NCBI RefSeq assembly: GCF_014645555.1
Contig: NZ_BMLY01000004.1
Span: forward strand, 301,786-365,785
Direction: 5' to 3'
Length of the DNA: 64,000 bases
Origin: Silvimonas amylolytica
Lineage (GTDB): Bacteria > Pseudomonadota > Gammaproteobacteria > Burkholderiales > Chitinibacteraceae
In this document: positions 50,524-59,119 of the stretch, one piece after another
Layout of the letters: every line of letters starts with the position of its first letter
Position numbering within the stretch: the first letter of the stretch is position 1
Made by a program: the position numbers and the translations under genes
The notes under the pieces: model-generated
Databases searched by the model: none
The model's input: only the letters and a program-made list of their open reading frames with translations
What the model was told of the DNA's origin: nothing

Positions 50524-51822
50524 ATGACTTCTGCATTTCATTTTCGCGATTTGACCGATCCGCTCGACCTGGCTGCATTGCATGCGGCCAGCCCGGCACG
50601 CTTCCCGTTGTTAATGCAATCTTCCGGCCAGGCAGGGTGGGATATCTTGCTGGCTCTTCCGCAAAGTGGCCGTGTATATCGCCAGGCAGACGGTGCGCAG
50701 TTCCTGGCTGATCTGGCTAGCTTGCCTATCCATGCCGGGCAAGGTGGTGATCTACCCTTTACCGGTGGCTGGGGCCTTTACGCCGCGTATGAATTGCTTG
50801 AGCAGTTCGAGCCTACAGTGGCGCATCGGGATTGTGGTGACGTTCCTGTCGCGGCGCTGTGGCGCTGCCCGGCGGCGGTATTGCATGACCGGCAGCACCA
50901 GCGCTGGCTATTGGTGGCGGAAACAACCGCTGCGCTGGATGAACTGGCCCTGGCTGTCCACAATGCTGTTACGCCGGCTGCGACGCCAGTGATTGTCGAT
51001 CGCGTGACCGAAGACGATCCACAGGCTTTTCTTGCGGGCGTGCTTGCCAGTAAGCGTTACGTGTATGAGGGCGACGTTTTTCAGGTCAACTTGTCGCGGG
51101 CGTGGGACATTCACCTCGCCAGCGGCGGTGCCGGTGATGTGTATGCACACTTGCGTACCGCCAACCCGGCGCCGTTCTCCGCCATCTGCCATCTGGATGG
51201 CTACGACATCATCAGCTCCTCACCCGAGCGCCTTGTGAAAGTGCGTGATGGCGTGATTGAAACACGTCCGATTGCCGGCACCCATCCGCGCTCGACCGAC
51301 CCGGTAGAGGACGAGCGCTCGAAAGCCCAGTTGTTGGCGACGGTAAAAGAGCGGGCCGAGCACATCATGCTGGTCGATCTGGAGCGTAACGATTTAGGGC
51401 GGGTGGCAGAGCCGGGTACGGTAGAGGTTGATGAGTTGATGGCCGTCGCCAGCTATGCCTATGTGCATCACATTGAATCCAATGTACGTGCACGCCTGCG
51501 TCGCGACGTAAACGCGGCGCAGATCCTCCGTGCCTTGTTCCCTGGCGGCACCATTACGGGCTGCCCCAAAGTGCGCTGCATGCAGATCATTCGTGAACTG
51601 GAGCAACGCCCGCGTCATGCTTATACGGGCAGCCTTGGCTATATCGGCATGGATGGCAGCATGGACCTCAATATCCTGATCCGTACTTTCCTGATGCATG
51701 ACAAACATCTGTACGTGCGCGCCGGCGCCGGCATCGTGGCGGACTCAGACCCGGAGCGTGAACTGCAAGAAACCCGCCACAAAGCACGCGGCCTGTTGCG
51801 CGCGCTGGGACTGGAGCAATAA
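50524..51822 (+). CDS. pabB: Aminodeoxychorismate synthase component I
   Basis: 432-residue chorismate-utilising enzyme that, with a glutaminase, makes 4-amino-4-deoxychorismate for folate. Chorismate-binding core: VFQVNLSRAWD, SSSPERLVKV, ETRPIAGTHPRS, AEHIMLVDLERNDLGRVA, and GGTITGCPKVRCMQII. At residue 251 it has Ala (PIAGT) where E. coli PabB has the covalent-intermediate Lys (PIKGT); TrpE also has PIAGT. The next gene, a pabC-type lyase four bases later, argues for PabB rather than TrpE. No pabA in the window. Confidence 0.87.
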   Translation: MTSAFHFRDLTDPLDLAALHAASPARFPLLMQSSGQAGWDILLALPQSGRVYRQADGAQFLADLASLPIHAGQGGDLPFTGGWGLYAAYELLEQFEPTVAHRDCGDVPVAALWRCPAAVLHDRQHQRWLLVAETTAALDELALAVHNAVTPAATPVIVDRVTEDDPQAFLAGVLASKRYVYEGDVFQVNLSRAWDIHLASGGAGDVYAHLRTANPAPFSAICHLDGYDIISSSPERLVKVRDGVIETRPIAGTHPRSTDPVEDERSKAQLLATVKERAEHIMLVDLERNDLGRVAEPGTVEVDELMAVASYAYVHHIESNVRARLRRDVNAAQILRALFPGGTITGCPKVRCMQIIRELEQRPRHAYTGSLGYIGMDGSMDLNILIRTFLMHDKHLYVRAGAGIVADSDPERELQETRHKARGLLRALGLEQ

Positions 51823-51825
51823 ACA

Positions 51826-52647
51826 GTGCGCTTGATTAACGGCCAGGCCGCCGAGCGGCTGGATTTGTCAGACCGCGCCTTCCAGTTTGGCGATGGCGTT
51901 TTTCGCACGTTTTACCAGCGCGATGGCAAGGTTCCTTTCTTGCAGCGTCATTTAGCCAAACTGCGCGCGGATGCGCTTGCGCTGGGTATTACTGCACCGG
52001 CAGATGAAGTGTGGCTGGCGGATTTACGCCAGATCGGCAGCCAGAACGCGACGCTCAAACTCATCCTCACCCGTGGCGAAACGCCTCGGGGCTATGTGTA
52101 TCCGGCTGATCTGCACCCCAACCGTATTGTCCAGTCAGCGCCGCTGCCGACGGCCCGATTGTGGGAAGCGGAGGGCGCTGAGGTCCGGATTTGCGAAACC
52201 CGGGCGGGCTGGCAGCCTCGCCTTGCCGGGATCAAACATTTGAACCGGCTGGAAAATGTGTTGGCGCGCGCAGAGTGGCAAGACCCGACCCTGTTTGAAG
52301 GGCTTTTGCTTGATCGGGACAACCATGTGATTGAAGGCTGCATGTGCAATGTGTTGATGCTGGAGAACGGTCAGCTGGTCACGCCGCTTCTGGATGGTGC
52401 CGGTGTGGCAGGCGTGATGCGCAGCGTCGTGATGAATGCCGCGCAACAACTGGGCTGGTCGGTCGCCGAAGAACGCATTACGCTTCCGCGGCTGCTTGAG
52501 GCACAGCGGGTATGGCTCAGCAACAGCTTGATCGGCCTTGTGCCGGTCGGGGCGCTGGCTGGGGTTCGCTGGCCTGTTCATGAGGCGGATGCCGAGCTTT
52601 ATGCGGCAATCGGAATAATAAACAGTAAGGAAAGTTTCACGCTGTAA
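51826..52647 (+). CDS. pabC: Aminodeoxychorismate lyase-like class IV aminotransferase
   Basis: PabC releases pyruvate from aminodeoxychorismate to give p-aminobenzoate. 273-residue fold-type IV PLP enzyme: DRAFQFGDGVFRTF near the N-terminus, PLP lysine in GIKHLNRLENVLA (about residue 139), EGCMCNVLML and the phosphate-binding GVAGVMRSVV. GTG start with GGAG upstream, 3 bp after pabB, so translationally coupled. In many genomes mltG and tmk follow pabC; here an accessory locus does. Confidence 0.92.
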   Translation: MRLINGQAAERLDLSDRAFQFGDGVFRTFYQRDGKVPFLQRHLAKLRADALALGITAPADEVWLADLRQIGSQNATLKLILTRGETPRGYVYPADLHPNRIVQSAPLPTARLWEAEGAEVRICETRAGWQPRLAGIKHLNRLENVLARAEWQDPTLFEGLLLDRDNHVIEGCMCNVLMLENGQLVTPLLDGAGVAGVMRSVVMNAAQQLGWSVAEERITLPRLLEAQRVWLSNSLIGLVPVGALAGVRWPVHEADAELYAAIGIINSKESFTL

Positions 52648-52654
52648 TCGGCTC

Positions 52655-52681
52655 CGCAAGGCCCGCCAGGCGAGCCTTGCG
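52655..52681 (+). terminator. Hairpin after pabC
   Basis: CGCAAGGC / GCCTTGCG arms, 11-base loop, 8 bp after the pabC stop. There is no T-tract, so a weak or factor-dependent end is as likely as an intrinsic terminator. Confidence 0.4.
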
Positions 52682-52871
52682 TCATGTTTGAGCACTGTCT
52701 TGCACCTGGATCGAACGGCCATTCGTCCGTGTAGTCCGTCTGTCTTGCCACGCCGCCAATGGCGCGATGTCTGCGCTATCACTCCATCACAAAGCGCAAC
52801 GCAATGACGCATTGCCGCGTCGCGATTGCCGCCATAAATCCGTGCCGTTGTCGACCGGGGAAGAGAAAAGC

Positions 52872-54215
52872 ATGCGCGTCGTGCTCGATCACGAGGGCGG
52901 GGAGCGGCTATCGCAGTCGCTTTACCGGCACGGCTTGCCAGACGATATTGATACGTCAGGGGCGGGTGAGGGTGCGCTGGTGATCGTTGTGCTGGCGGGG
53001 GCGGAGTCGGTCGCCGCCGCGGCCGAACACTGGTTACGTCATCTGCCCTTGCCGGATGCCTTCATCATCGGTTGCACCAGTCATACCCGCAACGCATGCC
53101 AGCCAGAAGACTGGTGGCCGGATGGCATCTGCGATCTGGTTACCGCGCAAGATGAAGATGCGTTGCTGGCCGAACTGGCCATGCGGCTGACCCGCCTTGC
53201 TGAACTCGAAACGATTCTTGACTCTGAGTGGTTACATGAACGCGCGGTCGGGAGTTCCGCAGTCTGGCGACGGACCTTGCAAACCGTGGCAGAAGTTGGG
53301 CGTTTCAGTCATGGCGCATGTTTGTTGCTGGGCGAAAGTGGCTGTGGCAAAGAGTTGCTGGCGCGTCTGGTGCATGACCTTGATCCAGAACGTCGGCGGG
53401 GGCCATTCGTCGTCGTCGACTGCACTACGCTCAGCCCGGAACTCTCAGGTAGTGAACTGTTTGGACATGCCCGCGGCGCATTTACCCATGCCCTGAACGC
53501 GCGGGATGGCGCGGTAGCGCTGGCTGATGGCGGTACGCTGTTTCTGGATGAAATTGGTGAGCTGGAATTGCCGTTACAGGCACGGCTATTGCGAGTGATT
53601 CAGGAGCACACCTACAAGCGGGTTGGGGAGGACAACTGGCGCCAGTCAGACTTCCGTTTGACCTGTGCCACCAACCGTAACCTGGAAGATGATGTACAGA
53701 GTGGCCGCTTTCGGGCGGATCTGTTTTTCCGCATTACCCAGTGGACGATCCGTGCGCCGAGTTTGTCTGAACGGCGCGAAGATATCCCCGCCCTGGTCCG
53801 GCACTTCCTGGGGCAGAGCGGGCAAAAGGTGCCCTATATCATGCCGGAAGTCATGGCGCGCCTCAAAGCGGCTGATTACCCCGGCAACGTGCGGGAGCTG
53901 CGCAATGTGGTGTTGCGCATGTCAGATCGACAGCGTGGATTTGGTGTACTGAGTACGGGGTGCCTGCAAGGCATGATGCCGGGACGCTCCGTGATCAATG
54001 CCGAGACCTGGGAGCAAACGCTGGCCAGCGCGGTCGAGGCCGCGCTGGATGCCGGCATGGGTCTGAAAGGCATCGGGCAACTGGCTGAGTCAATGGCCGT
54101 GCAGATGGCCGAACGGCGCATGGGGTCGACGGCGCGCGCTGCCGAACTGCTTGGCGTTACACCGCGCGCATTGCAACTGCGTCGACGCGGCCGCCAGCCG
54201 GAAGCCGGCCAGTAG
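52872..54215 (+). CDS. Sigma-54 enhancer-binding transcriptional activator with GAFTHA loop
   Basis: 447-residue bacterial enhancer-binding protein (the open frame reaches 52767, but GGAAGAG precedes ATG 52872). The N-terminal ~110 residues are a sensor domain that I cannot assign, with no receiver phospho-Asp pattern. The AAA+ domain (about 120-350) has Walker A GESGCGKE (154-161), Walker B GGTLFLDEIGE (220-230) and arginine fingers in RFRADLFFRI (279-288). The sigma-54-contacting loop reads GAFTHA (202-207), not GAFTGA. A C-terminal Fis-type HTH (GSTARAAELLGVTPRALQLRRRG) binds DNA. Convergent with the six-gene operon and overlapping its last gene by 59 bp, it is the likely activator of that operon. 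Confidence 0.9.
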   Translation: MRVVLDHEGGERLSQSLYRHGLPDDIDTSGAGEGALVIVVLAGAESVAAAAEHWLRHLPLPDAFIIGCTSHTRNACQPEDWWPDGICDLVTAQDEDALLAELAMRLTRLAELETILDSEWLHERAVGSSAVWRRTLQTVAEVGRFSHGACLLLGESGCGKELLARLVHDLDPERRRGPFVVVDCTTLSPELSGSELFGHARGAFTHALNARDGAVALADGGTLFLDEIGELELPLQARLLRVIQEHTYKRVGEDNWRQSDFRLTCATNRNLEDDVQSGRFRADLFFRITQWTIRAPSLSERREDIPALVRHFLGQSGQKVPYIMPEVMARLKAADYPGNVRELRNVVLRMSDRQRGFGVLSTGCLQGMMPGRSVINAETWEQTLASAVEAALDAGMGLKGIGQLAESMAVQMAERRMGSTARAAELLGVTPRALQLRRRGRQPEAGQ

Positions 54216-54972
54216 GCCGGCCCACCGCCTGCTGCCGGTAGCGCTGCGCGCGCTGTAGCAAGCGCCATGCGTTGCCGCCGGCCATTTGGGCGAATGCGTC
54301 CGGTTTTGGCTTGAGCGCGTACACCTTGGCCAGTTCCAGCCCCGGATGCAAAAACACGCCATCCGATCCAAACAGCAATTTGCCGGGCCCGGCCCGGTGA
54401 AAGGCTTCATCCAGCAGATCAAAACGGCGAATGCCGGAGGTATCGCTGAACAGGTTGGGGTAGCGCACGATCAGGTCAATCATCCGCCGCTGGGCCGCCC
54501 AGTCATCGGCAAAACTGCCCAGGTGCGCAATCACGAATGGCACATCAGGATGCGTCTGCGCCAGCAGTTCAAGCGGGCCGATTTCGCCGGCCGGGTCGTA
54601 CAGTACCGGCAAGTGCCAGCGCCGGGCCGCATCGCAGATCTGCCGGTTAATGCGGGCGTCATGGTGGTGCACCTTGATGCCACATAGCCCCAGTTCCAGC
54701 ACGGCTTCTTCAATCATCCGGTGGATGCGTTCCCGATCACGAGAGGCGTGCACCATGGCAAAGCCGAACCAGCGCTGCGGTTCAGAACGCACCAGCGCGG
54801 CCACATCGTGATTGCCGCGTCGGTAATCTGACTGGAACACCGGCAGCAGCACCGAACGCGTAATGCCGGCCTCATTGGCACGTGCCACGTACTTTGCCAG
54901 GGGGGCGCTGGTGTCCCAGGGGCCGGTCATCCCGTCGCCCTGGCCGGCGTGGACGTGGAAGTCGATGATCAT
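54157..54972 (-). CDS. Amidohydrolase (TIM-barrel metal-dependent hydrolase)
   Basis: 271-residue amidohydrolase-2-like protein. Metal-site features: HVHAG (His6/His8), Lys100-His in CGIKVHHHDAR, FVIAHLGSF (His150), and LFGSDGVF (Asp204). The family includes ACMSD-type decarboxylases and small lactone/amide hydrolases; the substrate is unknown. ATG 54972 is chosen; the TTG at 54993 overlaps the upstream gene. Last gene of the six-gene operon, 8 bp after the GIY-YIG gene. The final ~20 codons (RPTGRLPAGGRVDAVAMRAV) are antisense to the activator's HTH and look like a late extension. Confidence 0.86.
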   Translation of the reverse strand: MIIDFHVHAGQGDGMTGPWDTSAPLAKYVARANEAGITRSVLLPVFQSDYRRGNHDVAALVRSEPQRWFGFAMVHASRDRERIHRMIEEAVLELGLCGIKVHHHDARINRQICDAARRWHLPVLYDPAGEIGPLELLAQTHPDVPFVIAHLGSFADDWAAQRRMIDLIVRYPNLFSDTSGIRRFDLLDEAFHRAGPGKLLFGSDGVFLHPGLELAKVYALKPKPDAFAQMAGGNAWRLLQRAQRYRQQAVGRPTGRLPAGGRVDAVAMRAV

Positions 54973-54980
54973 GGCTGGCG

Positions 54981-55781
54981 TTATCCTTGCCAAAATTCAT
55001 ATTCGCTACCGGGTGCTCTGTACAGGCGATTTTTTTTGGCCTTGAGCTCCGCGGTTTGCCAGGTTTTGAACGGCAGGAGATTGCGAATATCCAGCGGTTT
55101 CTTCCCGACCGTCAACGGAGCATTCAGGAGTACATTGGATGGCTCGTACCGTTGCAGAGCACGTACCAGCGCATGTTCTACCGCCGCTTGATGATAGGGG
55201 TTGCTTATGAAGGATATGCATGCTTTGAGTGACGTATCTTTGTAGCGTCTGGCATTGGATAGATGAAATCCAACCCGCTCTTTGAGGTCGCTGGATTTCC
55301 CAACGTAAAGGGGCTGGATACCACGCCGGATAATGTAAATACCCGCGTTTTTGCTTTGCGCAGTAAGGGCTTCGAGGGTTTTTTCAAGGCTGTTGTAACA
55401 AGCCCAATCCAAAGTCAGCGTGGCCGAGCGAGGTGCCGTCTCAAACTCTTCAAGCAATTCAGTTTCAAATTCATTGAGACCGGTATCGAACGCCATCGGA
55501 CTTGATGCAATCGACAACCCCACCAGCTCCAGGACATCCCGCCGCTGTTGCGCCATCAGGCATGCCTGGCAGCAAGCGCCCTTACTTTGGTAGTGCGCAG
55601 TGCCGATGCGCGGATTGCCACCGGTACGCCGGGCGCGGGCGATGATCTGGCGCAGGTCGGTAATGAGCGTATGAGGGGGCGTCCCGGCCGGGTAATGGCG
55701 AGCGTCGGCGATCAGGCGTAATAGTCGTCGCAAGCGCCAGGGGGCGAGTTCCAGGGTTTCTCCGTCTGCGGTTTTAAACAT
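54981..55781 (-). CDS. GIY-YIG nuclease-domain protein with acidic NEFE tag
   Basis: 266 residues. ATG 55781 overlaps the previous stop by 8 bases and has GGAGG upstream. The N-terminal ~95 residues are a helical, Arg-rich region with a cysteine cluster (GACCQACL, 69-75). An acidic tag NEFETELLEEFETAP (103-117) follows. The GIY-YIG domain (146-222) has GIY (147-149), YVG (159-161), Arg169 in LKERV, His173, Glu202 in AAVEHALVRAL and a final Asn (NVLLN), so catalytic residues appear intact. A nuclease acting on DNA or RNA is expected, but the target is unknown. Part of the sigma-54 operon; the tag matches the first gene's product. Confidence 0.82.
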   Translation of the reverse strand: MFKTADGETLELAPWRLRRLLRLIADARHYPAGTPPHTLITDLRQIIARARRTGGNPRIGTAHYQSKGACCQACLMAQQRRDVLELVGLSIASSPMAFDTGLNEFETELLEEFETAPRSATLTLDWACYNSLEKTLEALTAQSKNAGIYIIRRGIQPLYVGKSSDLKERVGFHLSNARRYKDTSLKACISFISNPYHQAAVEHALVRALQRYEPSNVLLNAPLTVGKKPLDIRNLLPFKTWQTAELKAKKNRLYRAPGSEYEFWQG

Positions 55782-56910
55782 GCTCGCGTTCCTCCAGAAA
55801 AAGACGTTCACCAGCGGCGTTGTCGCTGACTGCCGGTAACCGTGGCGCCAGTGCCACCATGCTACGCAGTAGCGCCTCGATATCACCGGCAGCGTGGTCG
55901 GCCCGCACAATGATGGCGACGGCATAGCGCCCGTCACGCTGGCGCAACAGGGCAGTACGGAAACCACGTTCACGCAGACCACGGTGTAGCGCCTGAGTCC
56001 GTGCGGTGGTCGCAAGGCAGAGGTGTTGCATCGGGTGGGTCTGACGCGAGATGCGTAAGTCTGGCAGTGCCGAATGGGCCAGCCGTCGCAAACCCTGTTG
56101 CAAATGCCGTAGTGCCTGCCACACGCGCTGGCGCAAACGGGTGCCGTATTTGTGGTTCAGTGCCAGGGCATTCAGGCCGGCGCGCAGGGCGGCTTCGCTA
56201 GCGCTGCTGCAATGCGACTGCGTGGGGCCTTCTCGCGCCAGATCACTGATCAGCGCCAGTGGTCCGCACAGCGTGGCCAGCGGCGCACCGAATGCTTTGG
56301 ACCATGAAGCCAGCAGCAACACGGGCGCGTCTGGCCCCAACCCGGCATGACGCAGGGCGCCGCCGCCACCATGTCCCCATGGCGTGCGCAGCGAGGGGCG
56401 TTCACCCAGAATGCCAAGCACCTGACTGTGATCGACCACCACCACGCCGCCGTGTTTGCGCGCCAGCTTTTGATAACGCGCCAGTTGCACCGGCGCGCTT
56501 TCGCGCCGGGTGGCGTCGGTGATAATGGCAGGGGGCCGCCCGCCCCAGCGCAAGCGGATCTGCCGTGAGAGATCGGCCAGATCGGCATGACGAAACCATG
56601 CCACCGGGACCCCCATGCCCATCACCCGTTCCAGCCCCCAGCGCATGATCGGATAGATAGATTCATCGGCGATCAGCGCATGGGTGCGCCCCAGTTTGTC
56701 GAACACATCAATAGCAAGGTGCAAGGTGGAAGGGGCCACCATCCCGGCTTCACATCCCTGCAAGGCCGCCGCTTGTGCCGCCAGAACCCGGGCTAGTGGC
56801 GCGACGGCGAGCGAGGCCGGGGTCCCGGTGGTCAGTGCCGGGTAATCCCCCAGTTGTCGCGCCGGATGCACCAGCCCCAGGTACAAAGCAGTAGAGAAGT
56901 CGATCATCAT
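55774..56910 (-). CDS. Alpha-oxoamine-synthase-like PLP enzyme (class II aminotransferase family)
   Basis: 378-residue fold-type I PLP protein resembling BioF/Kbl/CqsA. PLP lysine is Lys205 in LLASWSKAFGAPLAT; the preceding Asp160-His161 (VVVVDHSQVLGILGE) stands for the usual DDAHGTG; the ring-stacking His of the family is replaced by Tyr86 (ADESIYPI). The N-terminus is short, starting close to the family DYLGL motif (seen as TALYLGL). These enzymes join an amino acid to an acyl-CoA/ACP, so a small-molecule or signal product is possible; a divergent or non-catalytic role is not excluded. Fourth gene of the operon, 14 bp after the 724-residue gene. Confidence 0.82.
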   Translation of the reverse strand: MMIDFSTALYLGLVHPARQLGDYPALTTGTPASLAVAPLARVLAAQAAALQGCEAGMVAPSTLHLAIDVFDKLGRTHALIADESIYPIMRWGLERVMGMGVPVAWFRHADLADLSRQIRLRWGGRPPAIITDATRRESAPVQLARYQKLARKHGGVVVVDHSQVLGILGERPSLRTPWGHGGGGALRHAGLGPDAPVLLLASWSKAFGAPLATLCGPLALISDLAREGPTQSHCSSASEAALRAGLNALALNHKYGTRLRQRVWQALRHLQQGLRRLAHSALPDLRISRQTHPMQHLCLATTARTQALHRGLRERGFRTALLRQRDGRYAVAIIVRADHAAGDIEALLRSMVALAPRLPAVSDNAAGERLFLEEREHV

Positions 56911-56924
56911 GGCGTGCTCCTGGC

Positions 56925-59099
56925 CTACGCCACGCTGGCTCCCTTGCGCTGTTGCAAGCGTCGCAGCAAGTGAATGCCTGGCACCTGCACATCCACCGGT
57001 TCTGCGCTGACATCGATACCCGTGACGGCGCGGTAAGAGTGGATATAAGTCTGGATCTCCGGCCGGAAGAACGTCGCCCAGTTGGCGGCATTGACCGGGT
57101 CATTGATCGAGTTCCAGTCGCCCCAGCGGATTGACGACACAATCTGTTCGCCCGTGGTGGCCAGTTGCCAGAACTGATACACATTGGTGTCGCCCCAGCC
57201 TTGCAGCTTGCGCATGCTTTCCACCGAGTGCATCCATGGTTCCGGGTACGCCACCATGGCTCGGCGTGGCAGAAACTCGCGGAATTCCGGTCGGGCCAGC
57301 AACCATTGCTGCATCATCATTTCCACGCGGGCCGTGGTTGGCAGATCGCGGAACTGGTTATGCGCGCCTTCAGACAAAATCAGATGCACCTCACGCAGGG
57401 CGTTCAAGAGCGGGAAGCCGTCAGGGACCACGGTCGTATCATCAGCTTGCCGGAAGAACGGCACGCACAGATTCAACAGCGTGTGAAAGGCTTCAAGGAA
57501 CTTGCTGCGGTTGTCCGCCGGGCGCGCACTGGGCACGGCTTTGCCGAAAATCTGGAAACCATAGTGATGCCGGTATTCCAGCGCCCGGCGTTCGATCGGC
57601 AGGCGGTGTTGTTCGTCCTGCACCCAACCCCAGATCATATTGTTGAGCGGCCGTAGCGGGTCCAGTTCTAGTTGTCCCAGCGGATCATGCGCACCGGACG
57701 ACACATTCTGGAAGCGCCGCGTGACCGCATTCATGGTCTGTACCAGCTGCATTTCTTCCATCCAGTAACTCCAGATGAGTTCGATCAGTGGCGGGTGCGT
57801 GAGCTTGGCAGAGATGTTGTCGTTCCAGTGGCGTAGCCACATGGCGGGCTGCTGGTGACCTTTGGCTTCCAGCTGGAATTGCTGTTCCAGCTTGATTTCC
57901 TCATCCTCCAGCGCGCCGGCAATCACGTCGGCGGCATCGGTGCCTTGCAACGCCTGGCCGACGCGCTGCAGATAAGGCAGCGTGGGGGAGTTTGCAGTCC
58001 CGAAATACTGCTTGGTCAGACTGGTCGTGTCAGGAGATACAAGATTCAGGCCCAGTCGCTCATTGGCCAGCGCCACAGCGGCAGGGTCATCGGTCAACAG
58101 CGTGGCGATGGCCGCTTTGTCTATGGCCCAGGGCGCAACACCACCCCATGTGACCAGGAATGCTTCCGTGGCCACTTTGAGTGCCCGGTAGGCTTCTGTG
58201 TCTGTGAACGGCAGAAAGCGTCGGTGGCTAAGTTGCGCCGTGGTGTTGTACAGCGGCGCACCGGGATCGGCGGTCTGGGGCATCGACAGGTCGGGACCCT
58301 TGGGGAAAAACAGCAGATCCAGTTGCCGGACGTAGTTATCCCAGCTGAGCGTGTCAGCGTTCAGTTTGATCAGCAGCCACAGCGCAACGTCACCGGTCAG
58401 TGGTCGGGTTGTCCGTTGCAGGCTGATGCTGTGTGGCATGTACTTGCCGGGGGCGGCCGGGCCGGAGTTGGCGGCGAGGGTGTCGAAGTTGTGGCCGAAA
58501 CCGCCTGGTTCACCCGTTTGTTGACCTTGCTGATCTTGTGGAATCCTGGCGACACCCGTCAGATTGATGCTGGCAACAGTTGGAGTTTGTTGATTCGCCA
58601 AGGCCATGCCCAGATCAAAAAAGAGCTTCATCTGGATAAGGTCCGCTTTGCTGGAGCGGTCTCCCGGCGCGACCTCCATATACTCTGGACGAAGTACCAT
58701 GCGCAGTGCTTCGTTGAGCGCATTCATCATCTTTTCCCGATGATTCAGAAATGATGATGGCAATTCCTGATCGTTCTCCACTCTCCCGGGCGTCTTCAAC
58801 TTGGGTAAGGTAAACGTGATAATGACTTCTGCCTCGACCTCAACAGTTTCGCCATTTACCGGCGTTACATGTCCGGCGGGAATCGTCCTGTCATTGTCGT
58901 TCTCCGGGATGAGGTCAGCTTGTCCTTTGCGCTGGTTAAGTTGAGCTTCAATTTTTACGTAGGTTGCGTAGTGGGGTTTAAGCGCATGGACCGGAATCTT
59001 GACGTCGTATGTGCCCGGGCTGCGTGGTGTCACGTCGATCTGCACGACATCGTGAAAATCTGCAGTTTCGAATAAATTGGGTTTGGGTTGCGCCATCAT
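56925..59099 (-). CDS. Large protein of unknown function (724 residues)
   Basis: I do not recognise a family. The N-terminal ~115 residues look like a beta-rich domain (FHDVVQIDVTPRSPGTYDVKIPV; VEVEAEVIITFTLPKL). A mainly helical body follows, rich in Trp and aromatic residues (WGGVAPWAID, LIELIWSYWMEEMQLVQTMNAV, MIWGWVQDEQHRLPIERR, YGFQIFGKAVPSARP). The C-terminal part (FFRPEIQTYIHSYRAVTGIDV) is again structured. No signal peptide, transmembrane helix, P-loop or HExxH. GAAGGAGAAAG precedes tandem ATGs (59099, 59096). Third gene of the operon; largest, so perhaps its structural core. Confidence 0.78.
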   Translation of the reverse strand: MMAQPKPNLFETADFHDVVQIDVTPRSPGTYDVKIPVHALKPHYATYVKIEAQLNQRKGQADLIPENDNDRTIPAGHVTPVNGETVEVEAEVIITFTLPKLKTPGRVENDQELPSSFLNHREKMMNALNEALRMVLRPEYMEVAPGDRSSKADLIQMKLFFDLGMALANQQTPTVASINLTGVARIPQDQQGQQTGEPGGFGHNFDTLAANSGPAAPGKYMPHSISLQRTTRPLTGDVALWLLIKLNADTLSWDNYVRQLDLLFFPKGPDLSMPQTADPGAPLYNTTAQLSHRRFLPFTDTEAYRALKVATEAFLVTWGGVAPWAIDKAAIATLLTDDPAAVALANERLGLNLVSPDTTSLTKQYFGTANSPTLPYLQRVGQALQGTDAADVIAGALEDEEIKLEQQFQLEAKGHQQPAMWLRHWNDNISAKLTHPPLIELIWSYWMEEMQLVQTMNAVTRRFQNVSSGAHDPLGQLELDPLRPLNNMIWGWVQDEQHRLPIERRALEYRHHYGFQIFGKAVPSARPADNRSKFLEAFHTLLNLCVPFFRQADDTTVVPDGFPLLNALREVHLILSEGAHNQFRDLPTTARVEMMMQQWLLARPEFREFLPRRAMVAYPEPWMHSVESMRKLQGWGDTNVYQFWQLATTGEQIVSSIRWGDWNSINDPVNAANWATFFRPEIQTYIHSYRAVTGIDVSAEPVDVQVPGIHLLRRLQQRKGASVA

Positions 59100-59119
59100 C
59101 TTTCTCCTTCAGGAGCATT

